Notes: a model not told the origin generated them from the letters alone. A stretch of 52,134 bases of DNA from Acidobacteriota bacterium (GCA_003222975.1 QHXN01000060.1:1-52134); one strand, 5' to 3'. Counted from the first letter of the stretch, positions 1-8,630 are shown. Made by a program: numbers and translations.

Positions 1-2106
1 AAATCACGTCGGATCGTTTGTGAGAATTGCGGTAAATCTCGTCGCACGCAGCATAAGACACGAGACATCTGCCTGCGTTGCTATTGCTTGGAGCCAACTG
101 CCGTCTGCGCTCACTGTGGATACAAGAGACACTGTGTTGATGAAGCGACCGGCTGGTGTCCTCGTTGCAAGAGGTTAATGAATCATCCGGGCGAGAAGCG
201 TAAGAATGCAATCCCCACTTATGAGTTTATCTGTCACGGGTGCGGGCAGCGCCGCCGACACCGAAGAAGACTTGGCAGTCATGGCGACCTCTGCCAGGGC
301 TGTTACGCTAAGGAGCCCAGCACCCCATGTCAAAGTTGTGGGATGAAGACACATCGCGCAGACGAGTCTACGAACCTCTGTTCCCGCTGCACTAAGAAAC
401 TGGCGCGCCCTTTAGGCACATGTAGTGAATGCTCGAAGTCTGACATCATCTTCGATGAAGACCGATTTCTATGCAGGAAGTGTCATAGCAGGAGGCTTTG
501 TCGTCTCAGCAAAGAGATTCTCAAGATTAAAGTCACGTGCGGGAGTTGCGGAAAGTTGCGACGATCTGTCCTCGTGGACGAGAAGATCTGCCAGCAGTGC
601 TACATGGAGAAAGTCAGCGGCTACCAATTGTGCGCAGGGTGTGGGTTGGAAAAATTAATCTGGGTGAAGAAGGGGCCATGGTGTAAGCACTGTTACGGCG
701 ATCATATTGCCGCCGTGTCGCTCAGGAAGTTCGTTGATGACTACAAGACACCATACCATTCCAATAAGAAATATTTTGATGACTTGGTCGCCGCTATCGT
801 TGACTGGTCCGCTGTTGATGAGAGAACCAATCGGCGTTTCCGCGCATTCGGTAAGTTCCTGCAAACCACGCTACTGGAAGAGCCATTAACGTGGGAGAAG
901 ATTCAAACCGCGATGCCTCCTCTGGTATCGAATAACCACACAAATCTTAAACACGTACGCTCGTGCCTGCTGGATCTGGGTCATCTCTTGGTAGCCAAGC
1001 GAGTGTTAGAAAAACGAGAAGAGTATTTGGCGAGGCGCATCGTCCAGCATCTGATTACCTGCGCCCCCGCTCAGATTCAAGAATATCTTCGTCGTTATGT
1101 GGATTGGCTCTATCAACGCAGAAATACGCCGTCCACAATCCGCTTCAAGCTTATATCAATTAATCCATTCTGGTGGTGGTGTGATCATCTCGGCATCAAA
1201 TCGCCCTCGGCAGTGAATGAAGATGTCTTCAATCGATATATTCAACACCTTAGCTGGAAACGGGTCTGTCAAAAATGTCATCACGCCGAGTCTTTTGATG
1301 TTTATGCCGCGATGGATACAGGCGCCTGCCCGAAATGCGATGCTCCGGATGCCTTGATAAAGATCAGAAGGCACTCGCACGATACTGTCGTTAAGGATTG
1401 CAAAGCGCTATCCAGTTTCTTTGACTGGGCCCAAATCAACAAATTGGTGTTAATCAACCCTGTCGAATGTGAGGTGGAAATTTCTGATCCCGAAGCCAGG
1501 CACTATTCGCCCGACGTGATATTGCGTCTCTGCCAATATATCGCCTCTCCAGAAGCAGACCCGATGGAAGCCCTCACACTGTACCTAATCATCTTTCATG
1601 CTTTCACCGTGTGGGAATTGGCGCACGCATTACTTCCCTCTTCCCAAGGTCTCGCCGAGGCATATCATGTGCTGATTCCCAAGCGGGATGCCTCTCGTCG
1701 TGCTCATGCTATCGGGCGACCTGATGTGCGGGTGGATTTTCGACCATCGACAGCGCACTGGCTGAAACCTCTGTTGGAGCGGTACGAGCGCCAACGCTGG
1801 CAGATTCTTCAGAACCCACAAAATCGATTTTTGATTGTGGCACTGGGTCGCGCGCGACATGACAGTCCGGTCTGCAAGGAATTTATTAGGCGTATTGTGA
1901 AGCGCGGTTCAACCCGTGCGCAGGTCGGAGAATGTAGTCCTAAAAGACTGCGAGGGACTGCCGGAGTAATTTTTGCTGATACTGGTGGCGCTGGAATGTT
2001 GGTATGGATGGGGTGGAGCGCCGGTCAGGGATTTCTATATACGTGGATGCAGCGCCGGATTATTCATCCCAGGCAGCCACACACATCTGTCTATAGATCG
2101 CTATAG
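1..2106 (+). CDS. Zinc-ribbon-array protein with degenerate tyrosine-recombinase core (5' end outside window)
   Basis: The reading frame is open from the first base, so the true start lies upstream. The first ~230 codons hold seven consecutive treble CxxC...CxxC units (for example CENCGK...CLRC, CHGCGQ...CQGC, CAGCGL...CKHC), and an eighth (CQKC...CPKC) interrupts the middle. The C-terminal half has the layout of a tyrosine recombinase: an alpha-helical SAM-like core-binding region, then a catalytic-like region with LRGT near the C-terminus and a final YTW tyrosine context. The first catalytic arginine position (normally TGLRxGE) reads FTVWELA and the late GH motif reads GWS, so key residues appear lost or divergent. 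Base composition is clearly poorer in GC than the chromosome from 3.8 kb onwards, which fits lateral origin. The excisionase-like gene follows after 19 bases. It is probably an accessory or DNA-recognition recombinase of a mobile element; that role is inferred, and a non-catalytic DNA-binding role is equally possible. Confidence 0.6.
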   Translation, partial: KSRRIVCENCGKSRRTQHKTRDICLRCYCLEPTAVCAHCGYKRHCVDEATGWCPRCKRLMNHPGEKRKNAIPTYEFICHGCGQRRRHRRRLGSHGDLCQGCYAKEPSTPCQSCGMKTHRADESTNLCSRCTKKLARPLGTCSECSKSDIIFDEDRFLCRKCHSRRLCRLSKEILKIKVTCGSCGKLRRSVLVDEKICQQCYMEKVSGYQLCAGCGLEKLIWVKKGPWCKHCYGDHIAAVSLRKFVDDYKTPYHSNKKYFDDLVAAIVDWSAVDERTNRRFRAFGKFLQTTLLEEPLTWEKIQTAMPPLVSNNHTNLKHVRSCLLDLGHLLVAKRVLEKREEYLARRIVQHLITCAPAQIQEYLRRYVDWLYQRRNTPSTIRFKLISINPFWWWCDHLGIKSPSAVNEDVFNRYIQHLSWKRVCQKCHHAESFDVYAAMDTGACPKCDAPDALIKIRRHSHDTVVKDCKALSSFFDWAQINKLVLINPVECEVEISDPEARHYSPDVILRLCQYIASPEADPMEALTLYLIIFHAFTVWELAHALLPSSQGLAEAYHVLIPKRDASRRAHAIGRPDVRVDFRPSTAHWLKPLLERYERQRWQILQNPQNRFLIVALGRARHDSPVCKEFIRRIVKRGSTRAQVGECSPKRLRGTAGVIFADTGGAGMLVWMGWSAGQGFLYTWMQRRIIHPRQPHTSVYRSL

Positions 2107-2125
2107 AAGCGGCAGGAGGTAAATC

Positions 2126-2347
2126 ATGAGCAAGCTAACAAGCGCGCGGCCTGACTCGCCCGTATTCCTCACGTTGAAAGAACTGGCCGAGCTACTCCGC
2201 GTTAAACCGCGCACCATTTACGATTGGGTAGCTAACGAGAGAAAAACCGGCATTCCTGTGGAACGCGCTGGCGGAAGCCTTCGATTCAGGCTAGACAAAA
2301 TCTTGCAGTGGACGGAAGGAAGAGGCCAGAAATGTGAAAGCGCGTAG
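2126..2347 (+). CDS. Excisionase/AlpA-like helix-turn-helix DNA-binding protein
   Basis: A 73-residue protein with one winged/MerR-like HTH domain of the excisionase type: FLTLKELAELLRVKPRTIYDWV at residues ~14-35 is the helix-turn-helix, followed by the short wing (GGSLRFRLDKILQW) typical of this family. A strong ribosome binding site (AGGAGGT) sits 7 bases before the ATG. It lies between two recombinase-type genes, so it probably directs excision or regulates the integrase. Its DNA target cannot be read from the sequence. The reading frame continues open for 65 codons beyond the TAG stop (see the entry that follows), so the protein could once have been longer. Confidence 0.7.
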   Translation: MSKLTSARPDSPVFLTLKELAELLRVKPRTIYDWVANERKTGIPVERAGGSLRFRLDKILQWTEGRGQKCESA

Positions 2348-2535
2348 TCCTCTCCCTATGCGCCCTTCTCTACTAACCGCGCTGCCGAAACGCGTGCGTG
2401 GTTTCAATCATACGACCTTTGGGAGAGCCTGCGGAGGCATGTCCAAGTGGAGTGCTGCTTACACCTTCAACAATCCAATAGCAAGTGCTACTATTTCGCT
2501 GCTCCGAGCGGCTGCAACCGGAAGGAGCAACCGAC
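2348..2535 (+). other. In-frame open tail after the excisionase stop, overlapping the integrase start
   Basis: After the amber stop of the HTH gene the same frame stays open to a TGA inside the first codons of the integrase gene. The translation is tryptophan/tyrosine- and cysteine-containing (YDLWESLRRH, then VECCLHLQQ, SKCYYFAAPSGC) and does not look like random GC-rich shadow. There is no ATG in this frame and no ribosome binding site, so either it is a decayed 3' extension of the HTH gene or it is leader sequence of the integrase. Confidence 0.3.
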
Positions 2536-3621
2536 ATGGCAGTGAGAAAGCGAGGTAGTTACTGGTGGTACGACTTCCGGTGCAACATCCACAAAACCAG
2601 ACATCGCGCTTCTCTGAGAGAGGCGCGCACAAAGGCGCAGGCTGAACAGGCCCAAGCCAACAAACGGCTTGAGTGTTTCGGCGCGGCTTACGGCAGCGCG
2701 CAAAGGCAGACGCCGAAGCTCAGCGAGTTCATTGACAAAACGTACATGACGTGGGCGAAGACCAATAAGAAGTCCTGGCGGGATGACGAGTTGATCTGTA
2801 ACGTCATTAAAGCTCACTTCAAGGGCAAGCGGCTTGCGGACATCAGCCCGATGGATGTCGAGCGGTTCAAGAAGTTGAGACACGATACTCCGACGCGGCA
2901 TGAAGAGGCGCGAAGCCCCGCGACGGTCAACCGTGAGCTAACCATCTTGTCGCGCGTACTGGCTCTGGCAGTTGACGCCGGTCACATCGGCGAGAATCCC
3001 TGCCGCCGAGTCAGACGGTTCAAGGAAGACAACGCGCGCGTGAGGTTCTTGGCCGACGACGAAGAGACGCGATTGATGAAGCAGATCGGTGGTCGTGACC
3101 TTTTGCGGTCGGTGGTCATCTTTGCGCTCAACACCGGACTCAGGCGTGGAGAAATCTTCGGCCTGCGCTGGACTGAAGTCGATTGGTCGAGAAACTTCAT
3201 CCACGTCATCAACACCAAGACCGGAAAGAGCCGCATCATTCCTCTCAACGACGCAACCCGCGCCGTGCTTCGCCAGCAACAAGAGAGGTCACAAAGCGAG
3301 TTCGTCTTTGTGAGTCCGCGCACCGGCGCGCGGCTACGCAATTTGAGGAACGGGTTCGGAAAGGCTTGTGAAGACGCAAAGGTCTTTAACTTTCACTTCC
3401 ACGACCTGCGGCACACCTTCGCCAGTCGCCTTGCGGACGTGGGCGTTGACGCCTTCACCATCGCCGAACTGATGGGTCACTCGACCTTGGAGATGACCAA
3501 GCGTTACACGCATGCGACGGACGAGCGCAAGCGCAAAGCCGTAGCTGCGCTCGGCCAAAAGCGCAAGGCCGGAAAAGTGGTCACAATCTGGTCACAAAAG
3601 CAAAAGCGGCAAGCTGGTTGA
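2536..3621 (+). CDS. int: Tyrosine site-specific recombinase (phage-type integrase)
   Basis: A 361-residue integrase. The start ATG is chosen because AAGGAG stands 8 bases before it and the protein then opens with MAVRKRGSYWWYDF, the usual Arm-type N-terminus; an upstream in-frame start has no such site. Residues ~60-160 form the SAM-like core-binding domain. The catalytic residues are all visible: R203 (TGLRRGE), K231 (TKTGKSR), H289 and R292 (HDLRH), H315 (MGHS) and the nucleophile Y324 (KRYTH). It should therefore be active in DNA strand exchange. The gene ends 47 bases from a truncated tRNA-Ser(CGA), the classic location for such an enzyme's attachment site, so this is the right end of an integrated element whose left end is outside the window. 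Confidence 0.93.
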   Translation: MAVRKRGSYWWYDFRCNIHKTRHRASLREARTKAQAEQAQANKRLECFGAAYGSAQRQTPKLSEFIDKTYMTWAKTNKKSWRDDELICNVIKAHFKGKRLADISPMDVERFKKLRHDTPTRHEEARSPATVNRELTILSRVLALAVDAGHIGENPCRRVRRFKEDNARVRFLADDEETRLMKQIGGRDLLRSVVIFALNTGLRRGEIFGLRWTEVDWSRNFIHVINTKTGKSRIIPLNDATRAVLRQQQERSQSEFVFVSPRTGARLRNLRNGFGKACEDAKVFNFHFHDLRHTFASRLADVGVDAFTIAELMGHSTLEMTKRYTHATDERKRKAVAALGQKRKAGKVVTIWSQKQKRQAG

Positions 3622-3668
3622 CCTGCCGCGATGCTTGAAATGCCGGGGATTCCGATGACTTCCGGTCG

Positions 3669-3730
3669 CCACGAAGAACGCGGTCACCGGTTTTCGAGAC
3701 CGGTGCACTAAACCACTATGCGACCTCTCC
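3669..3730 (-). pseudogene. Truncated tRNA-Ser(CGA), probable integration site
   Basis: Read on the minus strand this holds the 5' acceptor strand GGAGAGG, a D-arm with AGTGGTTTAGTGC, an anticodon arm CACCGGT-CTCGAAA-ACCGGTG with anticodon CGA, and a long variable arm CCGCG-TTCTT-CGTGG, all typical of a serine tRNA. No TTCGAAT T-loop and no CCTCTCC acceptor partner follow. The integrase gene lies on the side where the 3' half should be. The simplest reading is that the element inserted in the tRNA and left only this 5' part; the missing half may be at the other element end. Confidence 0.65.
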
Positions 3731-3740
3731 GCAAAAACTA

Positions 3741-3811
3741 AGTGATGAGGACTGAGGACTGAGGACTGAATCAAAGAAATGGTTTTCACTCAGTCCTCAG
3801 CACTCAGTACT
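3741..3811. repeat. Heptamer hairpin 1 (word TGAGGAC)
   Basis: The left arm is three tandem copies of TGAGGAC. The right arm is GTCCTCA followed by the variants GCACTCA and GTACTTT. The arms pair imperfectly apart from the nine inner bases. It directly follows the tadA stop codon, so it may end tadA transcription. Confidence 0.75.
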
Positions 3812-3814
3812 TTT

Positions 3815-4297
3815 TTAGCGTCTTGCCTGGAAGAACCCCTGCACGAGCGCGCGGCATTCTTCGCCGAGCACGCCCGGCGTCAGCTCCATCCGGTGGTTCA
3901 AAGAACTCGCGTCGCAGACGCGGAAGACCGACTCGACCGCGCCCGCCTTCTCGTCCCGCGCGCCATAGACCAGGCGCTTGACCCTCGCCTGGACGAGCGC
4001 GCCCGCGCACATCGCGCACGGCTCAATCGTCGAATAGACGACCGCGCCCGTCAGACGGTAGTTGCCGACCTTTCTCGCGGCCTCGCGCAGGGCGAGGACT
4101 TCGGCGTGCGCCGTCGGGTCGCAGTTGGTGCGCGTGCGGTTGCCGGCCAGGGCGAGGAGCGCGCCGTCCCCGCCGACGACGCAAGCGCCGACGGGCACCT
4201 CGCCGCGCCGGGCGGCCTCGCGCGCCGCGCCTACCGCCTCGCGCATCCAGCGCTCGTCGGCGGCGGACGCCGCCTCAAACTCTCCTCGCGCCTGCAT
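3815..4297 (-). CDS. tadA: tRNA-specific adenosine deaminase TadA
   Basis: A 160-residue cytidine/deoxycytidylate deaminase-fold enzyme. The zinc site is complete: H64-A-E66 (DPTAHAEVLAL, with E66 as proton shuttle) and P93-C94-A-M-C97. TadA converts adenosine 34 to inosine in the wobble position of tRNA-Arg(ACG). Length is normal for the family. The CNRTRTNCDPTAHAE context and the RLTGAVVYSTIEPCAMC segment are typical of TadA rather than free-base deaminases; guanine deaminase relatives are less likely. It is monocistronic, with its own promoter about 45 bases upstream and a heptamer hairpin immediately after the stop. Confidence 0.93.
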   Translation of the reverse strand: MQARGEFEAASAADERWMREAVGAAREAARRGEVPVGACVVGGDGALLALAGNRTRTNCDPTAHAEVLALREAARKVGNYRLTGAVVYSTIEPCAMCAGALVQARVKRLVYGARDEKAGAVESVFRVCDASSLNHRMELTPGVLGEECRALVQGFFQARR

Positions 4298-4339
4298 CGG
4301 TATTCACGGACGCTTTCAAGAAGCGACGGACAAAAAACG

Positions 4340-4369
4340 AATATAGGGGCGCGTCCGCGCGCGTGTCAA
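4340..4369 (-). promoter_or_regulatory. Sigma-70-type promoter of tadA
   Basis: On the minus strand TTGACA (perfect -35) is followed by an 18-base spacer and TATATT as -10. The start of transcription would be about 35 bases before the tadA ATG. Confidence 0.7.
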
Positions 4370-4465
4370 GCAAGCCGGATTTGGAATTACACCGCTACCG
4401 AATTTGGATGTGCGGGGCTGCGCCCGTGCTCTTCCGAAAGATGAGATGCAAGCAAAAAGTGGTCG

Positions 4466-5767
4466 TCAGAGGTAGCCGAGCCACGCGTCGCGGCGTCGCG
4501 CCTTAACGCCCGCGAACCAGCGGCAGAGCGGGTAGAGCGCGACGACGACGGCGGTCCAGACCGCGTAAACCACCGGCAGGCCATAGCCCCACTCGGCGGG
4601 CCGCGTGGGCGGCGTGGTCGGGACGATCCAGTTCCTGAAGAGCCAGCCGACCGGCCCGCCGCCGGCGTAGGCGAACGCGAGCGCGACGAGGTGTATGAGT
4701 GGGACGTGGAGGAGGTAGTAGAACATCGGCACGCGCCCGAAGACGACGAAGGGCCTGGCGAGCAGGCCCGGCTCACGACCGGGCGCGCGGTCGAAGAGCG
4801 CCAGCGCTAGTATCGCCGGGCCGAGCGTCATCAGCAGGAACAGGAGCGACGGCGGGTACTTCGAGGTGTTGATGAACGAGAGGAAGGTGAACCAGCCCGA
4901 CGCCTGCGCCGCCCAAGGGCGCGGGTCGCCGTAAACGTTCGCCGCGCGCAAGACGACGCACAGCCCGACCGACGCCGCGCCGAGTCGCAGCAGAACCCTC
5001 CGCCGCCTCTCGCGCTCGAACAGGAGCAGACGCCCGAACGCGTAGCCCGCGGCCATCACGCCGACCCAGGGCACGAGCGGGTAGGCCATCAGCACCAACA
5101 TGCCGGGGCGCGGCACGACCACGTTCGTCTCGTGGAGCACGACCCAGAGCCACCTCGTCGGGCCGAGGCTCTCGGCGCGGACGGAGTCGAAGGCGTCGTG
5201 CGCGAAGATCAACAGGAGGCCGACCGCCGCGATGGCGCGGACGGGGAGGAAGATGAGTCCGGCCAGCACGATCATCGAACAGCCTATCGCCCAGATGACC
5301 TGCATGAACATGAAGCTGTAGTCGAAGTTGAAGAACCAGCCGAAGCGGACGAGCGTCATCTCCAGAAGAATCAGCCACAAGCCCCGCGTCACGAGAAAGC
5401 GCGCCAGCTCCGGCTTCGTCTTCCCGCGCGAGGTCGAAAGAAACGCGCCCGTCCCGGCGAGGAAGACGAACGTCGGCGCACAGAAGTGCGTCACCCAGCG
5501 CGTGAAGAAGAGCAGCGTATTCGTCTTTGTCAGGTCGAGCGGGTCATAAGTTGTCGCGCTCACGTGGAAGAACTCGCGCACGTGGTCGAGCGCCATGACG
5601 ACCATGACGATGCCGCGCAGCAGGTCAACCGAGTAGAGCCGCGTGCGCGCGCCCAGCCGCTCGCCCAAAAGATTCGTGCCGCCTTCGGGGGCGCGACCCG
5701 CTTCGTCGGCGGCCTTCAGTTCGGACTCCGCCGCGTGTGTCGCAGTCGTGGTCGTGGTTCGTGACAT
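4466..5767 (-). CDS. DUF1624 / heparan-alpha-glucosaminide acetyltransferase-like membrane protein
   Basis: A 433-residue polytopic membrane protein. The segment RLYSVDLLRGIVMVVMALDHVREFFH at residues ~42-67 (first membrane helix with the D-x-x-R-G and D-H-V-R features) is the signature of the DUF1624/YeiB-related acyltransferase superfamily. About ten hydrophobic helices follow to the C-terminus. Relatives transfer acetyl groups across membranes onto sugars, but the bacterial members are mostly uncharacterised, so the substrate is unknown. It stands alone between tadA and hutH with its own promoter. The 168 bases between its stop and tadA hold only the tadA promoter and a weak GC hairpin. 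Confidence 0.8.
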   Translation of the reverse strand: MSRTTTTTATHAAESELKAADEAGRAPEGGTNLLGERLGARTRLYSVDLLRGIVMVVMALDHVREFFHVSATTYDPLDLTKTNTLLFFTRWVTHFCAPTFVFLAGTGAFLSTSRGKTKPELARFLVTRGLWLILLEMTLVRFGWFFNFDYSFMFMQVIWAIGCSMIVLAGLIFLPVRAIAAVGLLLIFAHDAFDSVRAESLGPTRWLWVVLHETNVVVPRPGMLVLMAYPLVPWVGVMAAGYAFGRLLLFERERRRRVLLRLGAASVGLCVVLRAANVYGDPRPWAAQASGWFTFLSFINTSKYPPSLLFLLMTLGPAILALALFDRAPGREPGLLARPFVVFGRVPMFYYLLHVPLIHLVALAFAYAGGGPVGWLFRNWIVPTTPPTRPAEWGYGLPVVYAVWTAVVVALYPLCRWFAGVKARRRDAWLGYL

Positions 5768-5836
5768 CGTCTGCCTCCGGCGTCGTGGGGGGACAGGACA
5801 CGCCCGCGGTCGAAGCGGCGCGAGGCTGTCGGCAGA

Positions 5837-5866
5837 CTTCTAGGCCATGCCGCCGCGGCAAGTCAA
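5837..5866 (-). promoter_or_regulatory. Promoter of the DUF1624 gene
   Basis: Minus-strand TTGACT, an 18-base spacer and TAGAAG. The -35 region TTGACTTGCCGCG is the same as in the promoter proposed before the hybrid histidine kinase at 28.7 kb, which supports both. Confidence 0.5.
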
Positions 5867-5930
5867 CGAAATTCTTGTAAAAGTTGTGACCGGAGAGGGC
5901 GGATTCACAGGAGGCCGCGCCGTGGTGACG

Positions 5931-7430
5931 CTACACGTCGAACTCGCCGCGGCGCAGCGCGCCGACCGTCTTCTCGATGTCGGTCGCGAGCGCCCGGTCG
6001 CGCGTGAGGCGCGGGACGTGCGAGCGCAGCGTCTCGTAGGCGCGTCGCGCGCCGCGGCCCGGTTGAAGCGGCGCGCGGTACTCAAGACCTTCGGCGGCGG
6101 CCATCAGCTCGACGGCGACGACGCTCTCCAAGTTCTCGACGACGCGCCGCAGCTTCACGGCGGCGGTCATGCCCATCGAGACGTGATCCTCTTTGCCGCC
6201 GTCGGTCGGCAGGTTGTCGGTTGATGCCGGGTGCGCGAGCACCTTGCACTCGTTCAGGAGCGCGACGGCCACGATCTGCGTGACCATGTAGCCCGACTCG
6301 ACGCCCGCGCGCGCCGTGAGGAAGGCGGGCAGCCCCTCGTTCTTGTCGGGGTTGACGAGGCGGTCAACCCTTCGCTCGACGATGTTGCCGAGGTGCACGA
6401 GGGCGATTGAGCAGTAGTCGAAGGCGAGCGCGAGCGGCGCGCCGTGGAAGTTGCCGCCGGAGATGACTTCGCCCGTGTCGGCGAAGACGAGCGGGTTGTC
6501 GGTGGCCGCGCCCGTCTCTATCTCGACGGCGGCGCGAGCGTGCGCGAGCGCGTCTCGGCACGCGCCGTGCACCTGCGGCATGCAGCGCAAAGAGTAGGCG
6601 TCCTGCACGCGCGGGTCGTCTTCGACGTGCGAGGCGCGAATCTCGCTGTCGCGCAGAAGCTCTCTCAGGTGCGCGGCCACTTCGACCTGCCCGCGGTGCG
6701 GTCGCGCGCGGTGTATGCGCTCGTCGAAGGCAGCGGGCGTGCCCTTCAAGGCTTCCAGAGACATCGCGCCCGAAACGTCCGCCGTGCGCGCAAGACGCTC
6801 CGCACGTTCGAGCGCGAGCGCGCCCACGGCGGTCATGGCCTGCGTGCCGTTCAAGAGCGCCAGCCCCTCTTTCGCCTCAAGCGTCAGCGGCTCAACGCTC
6901 GCGCGCCGGAGTGCTTCGCCGCCCGGCAGGCGCTCGCCCTCGTAGAAGGCTTCGCCCTCGCCGACCGTGCAGAGCGCGAGGTGTGAGAGCGGCGCGAGGT
7001 CTCCGCTCGCGCCGACCGATCCGATTTCGGGGATGACCGGACGGACGCCGCGCTCAAGCAACGCGAGCAGCGTCTCGACGACGACCGAGCGCGCGCCGCT
7101 GTAGCCGAGCGCGAGGACGTTTGCGCGCAAGAGCATCATCGCGCGCGTCTCCTCTTCCGAGAGCGGCTGCCCGACGCCGCACGCGTGGCTGCGCACGAGG
7201 TTCAACTGCAACTCCCGCAGCTCGTCAGCCGGCACGGTCACGTCCGAGAGTTTCCCGAAGCCCGTGTTCACGCCGTACACGACGCGCGACTCCGCGACGA
7301 TGCGCTCGACCACACGCCGCGACGCCTCCATCCTCTCGCGCGCCGACGCCGCCAGCGACACTTGCTCCTCGCCCTGCGCCACGCGCGCGACCTCTTCGAG
7401 AGTCAGTTGTTGTCCGTCGAGTTCAAGCAT
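5931..7430 (-). CDS. hutH: Histidine ammonia-lyase
   Basis: A 499-residue enzyme that removes ammonia from L-histidine to give urocanate, the first step of the Hut pathway. The MIO prosthetic group forms from A141-S142-G143 inside GSVGASGDLAPLSH, and Y52 in VYGVNTGFG is the catalytic tyrosine; both fall within one residue of the positions known from Pseudomonas HutH. Length is normal. The ATG is preceded, after only five bases, by a 26-bp perfect hairpin, and no Shine-Dalgarno sequence is visible. The other hut genes are not adjacent: hutU is 5 kb away and hutI 41 kb away. Tyrosine or phenylalanine lyases share the fold, but the histidine-type motifs make HutH most likely. Confidence 0.93.
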   Translation of the reverse strand: MLELDGQQLTLEEVARVAQGEEQVSLAASARERMEASRRVVERIVAESRVVYGVNTGFGKLSDVTVPADELRELQLNLVRSHACGVGQPLSEEETRAMMLLRANVLALGYSGARSVVVETLLALLERGVRPVIPEIGSVGASGDLAPLSHLALCTVGEGEAFYEGERLPGGEALRRASVEPLTLEAKEGLALLNGTQAMTAVGALALERAERLARTADVSGAMSLEALKGTPAAFDERIHRARPHRGQVEVAAHLRELLRDSEIRASHVEDDPRVQDAYSLRCMPQVHGACRDALAHARAAVEIETGAATDNPLVFADTGEVISGGNFHGAPLALAFDYCSIALVHLGNIVERRVDRLVNPDKNEGLPAFLTARAGVESGYMVTQIVAVALLNECKVLAHPASTDNLPTDGGKEDHVSMGMTAAVKLRRVVENLESVVAVELMAAAEGLEYRAPLQPGRGARRAYETLRSHVPRLTRDRALATDIEKTVGALRRGEFDV

Positions 7431-7435
7431 AGAGC

Positions 7436-7505
7436 AGATGTTAGATGTCAGATGCTAGATGCTAGCAGTTTTGAACTGACATCTAGCATCTGACATCTAA
7501 CATCT
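7436..7505. repeat. Heptamer hairpin 2 (word GATGTTA and variants)
   Basis: The arms start AGATGTTA, GATGTCA, GATGCTA and pair perfectly over 26 bases; the loop contains a further small CAGTT/AACTG stem. The right arm overlaps the stop codon of the DUF2270 gene by two bases and the left arm begins six bases before the hutH ATG, so it fills the whole space between two co-oriented genes. Confidence 0.9.
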
Positions 7506-8535
7506 ATTTTATCACCGGCTCTTTGTTCGGGAACTGCGTGCGGTGGATGTCTTCGGGGGCTTGCGAGCGGTGGATGTCGGGGCGTCGCCACTCGCCGCTG
7601 AACTGGCCGGAGCGGGGGGCGCGTGCGCGCTCGCGTGCGCGCTTGGCGCGGCGGGTGGCGGCGGGCTGGCGCTTGGCGGCGCGCTCGCGCGTCCAGTCCG
7701 TCATGCGCTGGAAGGGGTGGAAGCTGCCCTCGGTCAAGACTTCGCCCGTCGCCTCGCGCAGGCGGGTCGTGATGACGGCGAAGGCGATCAGCCCGGCGTT
7801 GAAGAAGACGCCGATCATGAAGACGACCGCGCCGGGGACGACGCCGATGGTCGCGCGGTCTATGAAGGCGTTGAAGTCGTAGGCCGGGACAGGGTGGATA
7901 TAGACCTTCAGGTTCCAGCAGGCCGCGAGCAGGACGAAAATCCAGAGGTAGTTGCGGCGCAGGCGGCGTCCCAGCGCCTCCCACTCGCTGATGTTGAAGT
8001 GCGGCGACTGAAGGTCGGCGACGAGGAGCTTCATCCACGCGTCGTCCGCCGCCGGGTCGGGCGTGAGAATCTGCGCGAAGTAGCCGGTCTCGACGAGGCG
8101 CACGCGGCTCGACCAGATTTCGTAGTAGCGGTAGCGCCGCGCCTCCATGAAGAGGAAGAAGCCGACGAGCACCGTGTTGATGAGGATGACGAAGTGCGGG
8201 TTGGTCGGGCTTGAGAAGGCGAACGAGAGCGTCGCGCCGGTGGTGAGCACGGCCCAGTTGGTCGTCGTGTCGAGGCGGTTGCGCCAGGTGTTGGCGCGCG
8301 TGATCTCGCCGCGGTAGAAGTGGGCCATCGCCGTGTTGAACTCCTGCGGCGTGGGCGCGGGCCGGCGCGGCGGGCGCGGCACCTGTGCGGCGAGCGCGGC
8401 CTGCTCCGGCGTGATGGTCTGATGGATTGGGGCCGTCTCCGGCGCGTCCGAGGGGGGCGCGGGGCGCGTCGGCTGAAGCGTCTTGGCCGCGCCAGCCGCC
8501 GGCTCGCTCGTTCTGGGACGCAGGTCTGTCTTCAT
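7504..8535 (-). CDS. DUF2270 integral membrane protein
   Basis: A 343-residue protein of unknown function. A proline/alanine-rich, probably disordered N-terminus (~75 residues) precedes the conserved DUF2270 region, which begins around MAHFYRGEITRANTWRNRLD and holds two pairs of predicted membrane helices (ALSFAFSS...FVILINTVLVGFFLFM and later NYLWIFVLLAACWNL...VVFMIGVFFNAGLIAF). The C-terminus is arginine/alanine-rich and basic. The ATG at MKTDLRPR was preferred over an upstream in-frame start because the extra 68 residues are low-complexity and read through a repeat. The promoter was not identified. Its TAG stop runs into hairpin 2. Confidence 0.75.
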   Translation of the reverse strand: MKTDLRPRTSEPAAGAAKTLQPTRPAPPSDAPETAPIHQTITPEQAALAAQVPRPPRRPAPTPQEFNTAMAHFYRGEITRANTWRNRLDTTTNWAVLTTGATLSFAFSSPTNPHFVILINTVLVGFFLFMEARRYRYYEIWSSRVRLVETGYFAQILTPDPAADDAWMKLLVADLQSPHFNISEWEALGRRLRRNYLWIFVLLAACWNLKVYIHPVPAYDFNAFIDRATIGVVPGAVVFMIGVFFNAGLIAFAVITTRLREATGEVLTEGSFHPFQRMTDWTRERAAKRQPAATRRAKRARERARAPRSGQFSGEWRRPDIHRSQAPEDIHRTQFPNKEPVIK

Positions 8536-8630
8536 CTCGCTCGCTTCAACTGTTGCCTCGGCCTTTCGGGCGGGGAGGAGGCCGACTTGAACGGAATGAT
8601 AGCACGCGCCGCGGCACGCCGTGTATAAAA

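Noticed and set aside
3669..3730. Intact tRNA-Ser(CGA)
   Set aside because: The T-arm and the 3' acceptor strand cannot be found on this side of the variable arm.
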